This document shows, in pieces, positions 1 through 9,839 of a stretch of 64,000 nucleotides of DNA. The stretch covers positions 1 to 64,000 of the forward strand of contig SGPL01000104.1 in the NCBI GenBank assembly GCA_004802705.1. The letters are read 5' to 3'. The first letter of the stretch is position 1; each line of letters opens with the position of its first letter. A program made the position numbers and the translations under genes. The stretch is from Bondarzewia mesenterica. Lineage: Eukaryota; Basidiomycota; Agaricomycetes; Russulales; Bondarzewiaceae. The notes below the pieces were generated by a model that ran no database searches, was not told where the DNA came from, and saw only the letters and a list, made by a program, of their open reading frames with translations.

Positions 1-84
1 TAGTGATATTTGACCACTCTCCTTTCTCATTTGGGCGGTATACAGTATACGATACAATCGTTTGGATGAGTTCACAAATACATA

Positions 85-1346
85 CTAATCGTGCGCATCT
101 TCATCAGTGCCTGGACATTGTTGCTCCATCTCCTCCTCACTTTCATACTGCGCCCCACACCAGAAGCAGTAGCAATATTCTAGGCGAAGGTATCCTACGA
201 CCTGTTCCAATCTATCCTTAGACTAGAATATGCATGTGAGAGGCGGCATCTTGAAAGCATTTGTGAAAGAATGCGTACACTGGACCGCAAAAACATCGCT
301 GCTTCGTTTACTAACTCGTCTGATGGTGGCGCTTCCTTTATCGCCGTTTTCCTTTCGAAAACGTGGTCGTCGTCAAGACGGGGCTCAAGCGGCTGCAGAG
401 CGTCTGCACGCATTTGAGATCGCAGACGCTCCTGTATTGGTACGTCAAGAGCGTCCGCAGAAACGCCGGTGGTAAACGATGCGTCTGCTAGAGCATCTAA
501 AAGGCCTTCTGGAAACGACTCTGGTTCGGCAGGATTAAGCCAAAGTATATTGAACTGGAAGCGCATTGGACGTAGACAGGATACGAAGGTAAGGAATAAC
601 CAATTCGAGCGAGACGACGGATACGGTTGCTCACCTTTTTGCCCGCCTTTTCGTCAAGGTTGGAGCACGTATGTTGTGCGAGGACCAATTTGCCCTCCAT
701 GCGTCGTTGTTCGAAATCTTGCCGTGCGCGATCCCTAAACGACGCTTGGTTCGATTCTTCCTCAACTTTGGCAACTTTCGTCACTCGTTCGATATCGGTG
801 GGTGCTGCAACGCGCTTGCCCAAGCCGATACCCTTTCTACCTGGAAACGCAGACCACGATGACATGAACGATTTCGCAATTAACGGATCGAGCAAACTTA
901 CCTGCCCACTCATTGAGTGGCAGAGGTTCAACCCTGCTTTGGTGTGTTTTCGTTTCCGACGGGGGTTCCTGAAGTTCCGTAGAATCCTCTCGGTCTGACG
1001 ATGGAACTGGGGATTTTGAGCGCTCTGCTCCGTCATCATCGACCTTGCCCAACGACTGTCCAGGCTTGAATCCCATCTTCAACATCATGGCGAGCGCTTT
1101 ATTCTGAGACCCGCTGCCCGAGGCCTCTTGCTCAGCAGCCCTTTCAAAAAGGCTCTTGCTGAGGCCCTCCTCTCGCGACTCAAGCTCGCGCTGACGACGA
1201 CTCTTGCTCCTGTTCTGCTCATTTTTTGCCTTGGAGAGTTTGAGGGCTTCTCGTCTCCTTTCTGCGTAGGACTTTGGCTGAGGAGGAGGAGCGGTTGCCT
1301 CTACGACAAACTTGTCGGACAGATAGTCATCTTCGTCATCAGCCAT
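85..1346 (-). CDS. GPATCH11: G-patch domain protein, GPATCH11/CCDC75-like
   Basis: Four exons: 1346-902, 840-635, 554-279 and 222-85; the phases close to about 354 aa. Seen: an acidic start MADDEDDYLSDKF, a basic coiled-coil-prone stretch, then a G-patch core (MLKMGFKPGQSLGK ... PLNEWAGRKGIGLGKR) split by intron 1. Exon 3 carries FNILWLNP and RSQMRADALQPLE. The last exon has the Cys-rich end YCYCFWCGAQYESEEEME..CPG, the C-terminal DUF4187-type block of this family. Known: GPATCH11-type proteins are nuclear, and G-patches activate DEAH helicases such as Prp43. Inferred: a role in RNA processing. The longer ORF upstream of the ATG at 1346 lacks family similarity, so I start there. Confidence 0.87.
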
Positions 1347-1741
1347 GAAAGTGTATGTATACGTGTACAAACAGTATGTAAATAGCGCGCGCTCTCCAGA
1401 CGCGTCTTGAATATCATGTGATTCTGCTTTAGTTGGGTAAGGCCAGGCGAACAATCGCCAGAAACAAGAAACATTCGAAAAAGGAAGGTCGTCGTTACTG
1501 CAGCATTCGGACTTGAAGCTTCAGAATGTACATAGACCAATCGTCAAAACAGTACCACACCTGGGTGAAGAGAGCAGAGCACAAACAATATTTACGGTAC
1601 GCGCTATCACGGGATGATGATCAAGTCGGAGCATGAACAGCAATGAGCATCATCGGCAGAAATGGCGAAGCGCCGTATTGAGCGGCATCATAAGTCGTAG
1701 AATGGGGCGAAAGTAATTATGAGACATAGTTGGTTTGAAGT
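1347..1741. other. spacer between two minus-strand genes
   Basis: This stretch holds the promoter and 5' leader of the G-patch gene and the 3' end of the RRM gene. I see no ORF with family similarity and no RNA gene. Confidence 0.5.
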
Positions 1742-2962
1742 TTACGCAGCGACGATCTCCACTGGGATGGCCTCATTGGCCTCTTCAACTTCCGCAGCAA
1801 CGACCACAGGCGCAGGAGATTCCTCTTCCTTCTCTTCCTCTTCCTCTTCGGTCTGGGGGTTGACCGCAATTTTGACGGCAATGGGTCTTCCTCCAACATC
1901 CTTGCCCTCAAGAGTCTCGATGGCCTTCTTCTGCTCCTCTTCATCCCCAACGTCGACAAAGCCATAGCCCTTGGACTTCCTCGGGCGTCCCCACCGCCTG
2001 CGGACAATGCGCGCGCTGTTGACCTTGATGCCAGCGTCAGTGAACAAAGCAGCGAGGCCAGCATCGTCTATGTTAAAACCAAGGTTGGCAACAAACAGCA
2101 CGGTCTTCGACGGCTCGCCGACGGGTTCTTCGCCAACGGCACGGGGAGGACGGGGGGGCTCTCCTCTTGCGGGGCGGCTTGGCCGATGCTTCACCTTCAG
2201 CGGCATCGGTAGTTTCACCCTCTCCGCTAGTGCTCTTCGGCTTTTTCTATGAGTTGGGCATAGCTTCTAAATCTATGATCACACGCATATAGTCGCAAAT
2301 AAACACATACGGTAGACCTTTTCTTTTTCTTCTTAAGCTTCTCGGCATCACCAAATGCGGGGGCGGAATCATCTGTCTTGTCCGCTTCGCCGTTGGCCTC
2401 AGCCTCCGTAACCTCACCAGGAACGGCCTTGGCTCCGCGCCTGCCAGGGCGCCGGCTGCGAGCCTTCTTTTCCTTTCTGTCTTTATCTTTCTCTTCGGCT
2501 GGTTTGGCGACCTCAACGATGATCGGGCGACCATCGAGCTCTTTCTTGTCAAGAGCCTCCACTGCCTTCTGTGCGGCCTCGGCGCTGACGAGAGCAACAA
2601 ACCCATAGCCCGCTGACCTGGTCCCTCGCATGATGACCTGGGCGGAGATGCTAGAAGAAACGAGGCAAAAATACGTAAGAAGAAGGGCGTATAGTAAGCG
2701 TATGGCCTGCCAGCGAATGCTGTGCAACGTGACTGGGACATACATATCGCTCGCGACGGGCGCAAAGAACGCCTTCAGCCCTTCATCCGTGGTAGAGTAC
2801 GCAAGGTTGCCAGCGAAGACCTGGAGAGAGAGGTAAAAACGAGTGGCATATCGCGAAATGGTTGAGACACACCTTGAAGCCGGGGGCCTCTTCGACAACC
2901 TGTTCCTGCGTAGCCGGAGGCACGCCGTTTTCAGTGACGGAGGCGGCAGGGGCGTCAGACAT
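1742..2962 (-). CDS. two-RRM RNA-binding protein, with apparent frameshift
   Basis: Exons 2962-2873, 2820-2744, 2650-2311 and 2246-1742. RRM1 has RNP2 VFAGNLAY and RNP1 SAGYGFVAL; RRM2 has VLFVANLGF and SKGYGFVDV. Between them lies a basic/acidic linker (KLKKKKKRS...), and the C terminus is a Glu-rich run followed by a Val/Ala/Glu tail. In exon 4 the frame entering from the splice site (KKPKSTSGEGETTD...) and the RRM2 frame differ by one base. They join if the C7 run (G7 on the plus strand at 2152-2158) is six long. An alternative 3' splice site further into the exon would also fit but gives a less natural linker. The domain layout suggests an abundant nuclear or nucleolar RNA binder; I do not assign an orthologue. 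Confidence 0.82.
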
Positions 2963-3775
2963 TATGAGGGTGGAGATGGTGAAATTTTGCTTGGGGTGAA
3001 CTGTGAATGAACTTGATGAACCGGTTTCTTCGTGTCAAACTTGAAGGTTAAGGGAAAGAGAGCGGGTGGCAATCTGTAACCTCTTTCATACCCAAACGAA
3101 ACTCCGCTCGTCCACTACGCGAGCTTTTACTTAAGTACAGGTCTCCTTGTGTCTGATCTCTCTCATCTGGTACATGATGGACGAGACTCGGTCGTCATGG
3201 CAGGCAACATAATTTGCAGAAATGCCGCTGGAAATTACAGAGTCTGAATTGTTTGGACACGATGCTTTCACGGAAGTTGTACGATTTCTTTTGCGACTTT
3301 CTTTTGCGACTTTGTCGCGTTCTATATATACTTATTACAAATAACTGAACTTACAGCTTACGTCGAGCATCAGAGTCTGGTCCATCTCCGAAGTCCACAA
3401 GTTCCTGTAACTGGCCTTCTCACAAGAGATCATCATGTATATCAGAATGCGTTCTGTTTGGGATTCACATATCCCCCTACCCAGCTGTGATGTCCAACCA
3501 AGAGTCACATCCGCTCTGTCGCCGGCAGTCCATCGCCGCAAGGAACAATATCTTGACGACGGCAAGGGTCCGTGCGAGTGACACGGCGCTCCTTGGCACG
3601 CTTACCTAATGAAGGTTATAAGACTTGACGACCGGAAAACAGGCCGTTGCTTTTCCTCTCTCCCGCACAACACTTGGCCATAGGCCTCTGACATTCTTTT
3701 ATTCCCTCGCTCGTTGCATTCGCCTTCCCGACTCACGAAACAGACCGTCATCACTTGTTTCGGCTTGTATCACTC
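2963..3775. other. divergent intergenic region
   Basis: An 813 bp gap between the RRM gene (-) and the GH128 gene (+). It must carry both promoters. Short ORFs here (for example 3335-3565 minus) show no domain or splice continuity. The part just before 3776 is pyrimidine-rich, as expected of a fungal 5' leader. Confidence 0.5.
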
Positions 3776-5127
3776 ATGGCTGCTTTCAATTTTCTCAACC
3801 TTCTCACTATCTCTACCCTTGCCATTTTTGCAAGCTCGTTCTCTGCTACCCCAGTGAACGCAATTGCGAGCCCTGACCACCATCATCTCGGCCGTTCTCT
3901 TGCCCGCGGTCACGACAGCATCGCCAAGAGGAAGCGCGACACGTCCTCAAAGCGCTGCAAGACCAGATCGTCCACTTTGGCTCCCGCGCCCTCTACCACC
4001 GCAGTTGCCAGTTCCATCAAGGTCGTTACGACCCCCACCGCACAGCCCAAGGCCACGAGCTCTTCTTCCTCGTCCACCGCTGTTGCGACTACGAGTGCCT
4101 CCAGTAGCGGCAGTACTGGTAGCGGTAAAGGTGGTCTTGCATGGCCGAACGGCGATGAACCTTCTTTGAAGAACTTCAAGACTAGCAAGGTTAATTTGTG
4201 AGCTAGTCTTCTACTACTATCACAGATGAGCTTCCTCTGACAGTGCTTAAAGCATTTATACGTGGACCGTGGAGTACCCGAGCAGCTCCTGGTCCCTTGG
4301 CCTCGAGCCTATACCCATGCTCTGGGGTGAGTCTCAGGCTACAGACTTCCAGAATAAGGTTGTCAAAGGCTATGCCAATATTGCGTTTGGCTTTAATGAG
4401 TATGTATTCCATAAGATCATCCTTTTCTTATATTGAAGCTCATCGGACTGTCCGCCAGACCCAATGAGCCCGGCCAATCCAACATACAGCCTGATCGTGG
4501 TGCCGAGCTCTGGAAACAATATCTGGCACCCTTGAAGTCGCAAGGTTACGAATTGGGTTCGCCGGCCACTTCGTCTAACCCGAACGGTCTCGTTTGGGTG
4601 AAGAACTTCCTCTCCGCCTGCAATGGCGGTTGCGAGGTGAGTGCATCTATTTTATTTGACGAATCATCTGATAATTGTGTTTGTCGGCAAGTTTGATTAC
4701 ACCTGCGTTCACTGGTATGACGTTAAAGCGGCAGACTTCATTACTTATGTCGAGCTGTGGCACACCACATTCAACAAGCCTATCATGGTCACCGAGTACG
4801 CTTGTCAGGTGCGTTCTATCTTACTTTTGGTTATGATTTCATCTCTATCTAACTTGGTCTTTATCAGAACTTCAACGGCGGTGCTCAGTGCACGCAGGAT
4901 GAAATCTTCAGCTTCATGGCCACCGTGAACGGCTGGATGGACGGCACCGACTATGTCAAGGCCTACTTCCCATTCGGTGAGTCTCCCGATTGATACGCAC
5001 GATTTGGTACTAACTCATTTTCTCCGTAGGTGTTATGCGCGACATGTCGGGAGTGAATGTCCTTGACGGTCTCATGACCAACAGCGGCACCCCAACTGAC
5101 CTTGGTTATCTCTTCATCAATCCTTGA
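3776..5127 (+). CDS. secreted glycoside hydrolase family 128 (Asl1-like beta-1,3-glucanase)
   Basis: Six exons: 3776-4197, 4253-4399, 4459-4636, 4692-4808, 4868-4976 and 5030-5127; about 356 aa with all phases consistent. A signal peptide (MAAFNFLNLLTISTLAIFASS) is followed by a basic stretch with a likely KR processing site, then a Ser/Thr/Ala-rich linker of about 70 residues. The catalytic core shows YTWTVEYPSSSW, IPMLWG, IAFGFNEPNEPGQSN, TCVHWYD and PIMVTEYACQNF, then the C-terminal GYLFINP. FNEPNEP and VTEYAC carry the two glutamates expected as acid/base and nucleophile. Known: GH128 enzymes cleave beta-1,3-glucan; S. pombe Asl1 acts at the cell wall. Inferred: cell-wall remodelling during growth or fruiting. 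Intron 1 uses the 3' splice site at 4251-4252; earlier AGs introduce stops. Confidence 0.9.
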
Positions 5128-5569
5128 ATGACCTACGTCCCTTGGTCCATCTCAATCAGCTTAATCCTAACAGTCTATACCCTCCTACCCCCAAAGCCTG
5201 TTGTACGGGTTATGGTTCACTCCCATCTTGATTATTTCCTCTATTTTGACATTGGCAATTTGTCGTTGATTCGTGATGTATGGTACTGAGTGCTGAGCAT
5301 TTAATGGTACCGAAGTATCCTGGTCTTTGTTTGTGCCCAGTTGCTAGGAAGTAAAGCGTGAAACGTGATTTCATTGGCCGCCTCCGCTACAAATATAGCT
5401 CAGGCGATGTAAGGTACATAACTTCGTCGACTCGTGATATAGTTAAGAAATGAGTATGCATGGGTTTTGTTTGTAAACGGAAGTCATCGGTTCGTAGCGT
5501 GCCGAGATCACTTCCGGAAGGACAGTGTGTCTTCAACTCGTTGTTTCCAACAGCGTCGTATTTGACGAA
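5128..5569. other. intergenic region between tandem plus-strand genes
   Basis: 3' end of the GH128 gene and promoter of the AhpD-like gene. Nothing else is recognisable. Confidence 0.5.
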
Positions 5570-6744
5570 ATGCACTTGCCGCCCGCGGTAAAACAGCTAT
5601 TGACGCTTCGAAACCCAAATTCTTACACCACCCCCTCTATAACGAGATTGCACGCGGTCTTGCAACGCACAGTGGCTGATGCAAGGCGGAGAAATGCTGA
5701 GAAGGGGTGGCTAGTCTTGGCTGTGAGTGCAACATCCATCGCAAGTATTCACTCAGTGTGGCTGACCCTTGGAGCATACTTCGACTTTGCGCCGGTACCC
5801 TGACTTCGACGATAGACGTGTACTTTCTTGACGAGCAATGTACCCTCCGCAGTCGGTCATCTTTATCATTTTGCGACCCGTAACGACCCAAACGATCCCG
5901 TCTCTCGACGAGATGCCGCCGAAGCAGTGACGAAAGCTGCTATCATACGGGAGTCAGCTCTCAAGAGTACTATTTTTGTTGGTGTTCCTCGAGTACGTGA
6001 ATTTAAACATGCAGCTGCGTGCAGCGTGGACTTTTGGTGAAACTGCTAGACGATTCTTGCCCTTGCAAGTCTCATGGCTGCCGCTGAGAGTGATGTGAAG
6101 AAAACTTTGAGAACTGAATCACACAGGTGTGTATGAGACTTCTGTTCGAATATCCCTTGCATCCCTCGTCTTGAGACTCGATCTGCGCTTGCTGGTTGCT
6201 GATGGACTGCCTGGCGTTTCTAGGACACTTACTCCCGAGAACATTGAATCTGTGCTTTCGAGGGGTCAGGCATTGTGGGACTCGATTTACGATCCACACG
6301 CAGTGAAATTGTACAGCAAACTGGGTTCATATCACCCGGACTTTATATGTGCGTCCACTAATTCGTTCCTTCTTGACTGAAACGGAAAAGTCTTTCACTT
6401 CCGATCGTGATCAATCTCTGAGCCTCGAGCCCGATACTTACAGTTGTTCCATTTTAGCGTTCATTATCCAGTCGTACGGCTCCGTTCTGGCACCCCTACC
6501 TGACGAGAATGAGCAAGGAAATCTCAGCCGTGCTCTGGGTTCCGTCGTCGGTGTTGCTTGTCTCCGCACAGAAGGGGGAGTCGGGCCTCAGCTTACAAGC
6601 CACGTTTTCGGGCTTCTCAAGGCCCGCACCATGGACAATCTAAACGAGGAAGACAAGTGGCTCTCTAGTGATGAAGGCACGGAATGGGTCATCCGCACTG
6701 TTGACACACTCTCTGATGCAGTCCGACCGCTGACCAAATTATAG
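5570..6744 (+). CDS. AhpD-like / carboxymuconolactone decarboxylase-fold protein
   Basis: Five exons: 5570-5722, 5816-5992, 6050-6126, 6224-6348 and 6458-6744; about 272 aa, phases consistent. The start is MHLPPAVKQLL. Helical segments include SAVGHLYHFATRN, a central REALxxxxxVGxPR-like block (IIRESALKSTIFVGVPRTIL), LTPENIESVLSRGQALWDSIY and SFIIQSYGSVLAPL. This matches the all-helical AhpD/CMD superfamily, in the variant found in fungi around S. cerevisiae Pxp2. I see no CxxC peroxidase pair, so classical AhpD chemistry is doubtful. The C terminus is ...RPLTKL: Thr-Lys-Leu resembles a weak peroxisomal PTS1, consistent with the peroxisomal location known for Pxp2. Family assignment fairly sure, function not. 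Confidence 0.72.
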
Positions 6745-7128
6745 ACAGTCGTATGACCATGCTGTAGTCTGATCACTCCAAATCACTTTACTTCTGTACG
6801 CAGCGTGTCTGCATCGTTTTCCAGAAGCCTAAGCAGCCTGCCTTGACACGTGAAGGATCTTCCGAGGCCTGTTGAGCTTGTGTTCGTTCCACTCAGAACA
6901 ATCTTCTCACCGTCGGACGTGTTTAACACTTCGTGGAGTCACACTTGACTCAGGATAAGCCAGGCGGGTGACACTACATGTACAACACGCAAATACGTAC
7001 ATAACACAACAGCGAAAGATAACAAGAACATGCAAAGCCTGCACAAGATAATTATACATTTTCGATACTGCGCAATCAGCCAGATTTCCCTCGTACAATA
7101 GATAACCGACGCGGGCGGGTGTATGATT
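6745..7128. other. convergent intergenic region
   Basis: 3' ends of the AhpD-like gene (+) and the DUF6593 gene (-). No coding signal seen. Confidence 0.5.
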
Positions 7129-7962
7129 TCACAAATTGAAAGCCGACACGAAGCGGTACAGCATGGCGGTCACTGTGACGGTGTCCATGAGGGGAGGATG
7201 CATCTATTCAATGGAAGTGAGAGTCAGCGTTTCTGCAAATATATCGAGTATCACTGGACATACCACAACGCCAGCACCAGCAGAGCGGACAAAGTGCAAT
7301 TCTGCATGCACATCTCCTATGCCGGGATAGCGGACGGGACGGGTGGGTCGCACGAAGGCGATGACATTATTGTTGGGGTCTTGCAACTGGATCGGAAGGA
7401 TAGTGAGAAGACACTCTCAAGGTCAGAGGCGAATGAAACTCACGACGATATCTTGATTGTTCGTGCTCGGCCTCCACCGATACTGGAAACCGTCAGGGCC
7501 ATTAAAAACTCTGCAGCTCTAGATGTTATGTCAGAAGGAAGGGCCGGAAAGGGGACTGCTGAAAAGCCATACTGAGATACGAGGGTCCCGACGAACAAGA
7601 TCAGCCATGGGAACAGTGTTCTGTATGAAGCGTGAGGGAACATGCACTGGTGCGGGTAGCGAGAGTCAAGAAGCACCTTTCCGATGACAGCGCGTCCGAG
7701 GCCGCCGTTGGGCGCCCACTCGAGTTTGGCTACGCGGTCCTCTTTGTTAGGACGGATGGCGCGCCAGACAGTTGTGACGCTTTGACCTTGGGCGTTGGTG
7801 TCAGTCTGATAAAGTGAGATTTCAGCCCGCTGGTGTACATGTAACGGAGAACGGTGAGTAACACACATGAAACCGGTAGACGATACCCCATGAGCTGAAG
7901 AGCTGGCTCTGGCGGGGATCCTGGGACGTCCAAGAGAGCACGTCATTCGCAGTCGCAGACAT
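7129..7962 (-). CDS. DUF6593 domain protein
   Basis: Six short exons: 7962-7867, 7805-7677, 7620-7573, 7518-7444, 7386-7264 and 7203-7129; 181 aa. Seen in order: a beta-rich N terminus with SWGIVYRFHTD; TTVWRAIRPNKEDRVAKLEW; GGLGRAVIGK; PMADLVRRDPR; CRVFNGPDGFQYRWRPS; IAFVRPTRP; HAELHFVRSAGAGVV; and the closing MHPPLMDTVTVTAMLYRF. The FxGPDGxxYxWR and MHPPLMDxV signatures are what I recall for DUF6593, a family expanded in mushroom-forming fungi and of unknown function. No signal peptide or membrane span. The ATG at 7962 gives a normal-length N terminus; the open frame continues upstream without similarity. Confidence 0.78.
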
Positions 7963-9159
7963 TAAGGATCGAGTGATGCTGAATAGAGAGAAAACCGCGC
8001 TAGAGCTGGCGAAACCATACCTGGACGTATCCTGTTTTATATCATGCCCAAGGCAAGCATTTCTTGTTTTCAACCCAATGGCGAGTTGTTCGATCGGGAA
8101 CGTGGACACAGCGATAGATAAAGCTGAGTACAAGGCCGCAAGCGTGTCGGCAGGAGAAAATGGGCTTCATGATGTCTGCAGTAGCCTTGTTCAGCGGAGC
8201 AGGGCTCCAAATTCGTGTTCAGGCCGAGGCCAGCTTGATCGGAAAACAACACGAGGGGTATGGTAAGCGCTCGGGTTGCAGGAAATGTGCGAAACGCGCC
8301 ATGGAGGAAAGGGTGAGGACGGTGAATTCCCAAGAAGAATGACCCACCAATGATTCAAAATTTGCGCTATGCGAGAGTAAAAAGGACGGAAAAATCCGTG
8401 AGCAGTTCAATGGAAAAACAAGAGAGATTTCCAACCGTTATTCAACAGCCTCCACGCGGTGAAGAAGAAACTGAATATGGCAAGTAGGGATCGACAACTT
8501 GGTCTTCATCCAAACGCTCCCGGGTTTGCGTCTCCCCTGGTCTGTGCGTGTACGCGGCGTGTCGGAAATACCTTACACAGTACAAGGTAATGAAGATAAG
8601 GAAAGTTCTGCTATTTCGACCGCTATACAATCGACATGGAGCATACCAACTCGGTCCCACCTTGACTAAGATGGTTGAAAAAAACACAACACTCCCTCTC
8701 GAAAGGAGCAATGTCGGCCACGAAGTTTGGACAGCTATAGCAACAAGAGGATACAAAGTACCGTGTCCACCTGCCCCTCCTCAAAGTGCTGGAGCTTAAT
8801 TTTATTTCGTGAAACTCAAATCGATCATCCATCTTTTGATGTGTTTGGTAGCTCCTTGGCCGTTCCGCGACGCTTACCAAATACTTATTGATATTTCTTG
8901 TGACACAGTGATATACTCACAACAGTTCACAACCAGAATTCAGGATCGTTGGGACCTCTGCTTCAAGGGCATCTCACGAGCCTCCCAGCGCCTTCATTAT
9001 TACGAATATATATACCATGGAGTCTAACACAGATGGAGTCTAGGGCAATTCAGGGCAAGGCAGACCACCTGCAGGGAAGATCGGAAGGATCAGCAGAAGG
9101 AAATGCGCATGAACGAGGAGACACACATCGTGGTTAGACGGACAGGGGCGAGGCGAGCA
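7963..9159. other. gene-poor 1.2 kb stretch
   Basis: Between the DUF6593 start and the uL11m stop, both on the minus strand. Several ORFs of 60-100 codons exist on both strands, but none has a recognisable motif, splice partner or biased composition. It should contain the DUF6593 promoter and the uL11m 3' end. A small lineage-specific gene or an eroded element cannot be excluded. Confidence 0.4.
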
Positions 9160-9655
9160 TCACGGTACAACTTGCACCCCCAAAGTCCGCGCCGTTCCAA
9201 TAATTGTGCTCGCGATAGCCTCGAGCCTCAGATGCTTGAGGTGCTCATCGGTAGCCTTGATCTTCGCAATTTCGTACACGTGTTTGAGACTGACGGTCCC
9301 AACAAAATCATGGCCAGGACGACCAGTACCCTTGTCAATACCGGCTGCCTTCTTGAGGAAATACGATGTGGGAGGTGTTTTCGTAATGAAGGTGAAAGAA
9401 CGGTCAGGCTGAATGGTGATGAGAGTGGGTGTTGGGATGCCAGGCTCAATGTGTGCGGTCCGAGCGTTAAACTCCTTGCAGAAGTCCATAGACTTGACAC
9501 CGCGAGCACCGAGAGCGGGACCGACTGGCGGCGTCGGAGCAGCCTTGCCCGCGGATATCAAGATGCGCTTAAAAAGGATGTGAATGAGGGCAAATCGGAT
9601 GCAATCGTGATACACGCACCACAACTTGTGCTTTCGCGTTGGCGGCTTTTGACAT
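9160..9655 (-). CDS. MRPL19: mitochondrial large-subunit ribosomal protein uL11m
   Basis: Two exons, 9655-9620 and 9567-9160; 147 aa. The N-terminal exon is only 12 codons (MSKAANAKAQVV), and the intron of 52 nt is essential to reach the conserved start of the fold. Core motifs of ribosomal protein L11: SAGKAAPTPPVGPALGARG, MDFCKEFNART, TFITKTPPTSYFLKKAAG and the C-terminal RNA-binding GTARTLGVQV. The tripeptide PVGPALG is diagnostic. It lacks the long N terminus of cytosolic uL11 and matches yeast Mrpl19 in length. Role: stalk base and GTPase centre of the mitochondrial ribosome. It lies back to back with the aminopeptidase gene. Confidence 0.94.
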
Positions 9656-9839
9656 GCCCTAAGGTGCTGTATTGTGAACGGGAAGGTCACAGACGGTGCT
9701 GAGCAGAGGGAGTGACGAGGACAATTGTAATTTGACGCGCTCGTCACGTGTACAGGTGCATTCCCGTCACGTCTCTGCTGGCACACACTGCACACACCCA
9801 AATCAACGCTATTTTCTCCTTTTGCTACTAAGTACAGTC
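9656..9839. promoter_or_regulatory. 184 bp divergent promoter (uL11m / aminopeptidase)
   Basis: The only sequence between two divergent start codons, so it must drive both genes. It is CT/CA-rich near the plus-strand ATG. No clear TATA box. Confidence 0.5.
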
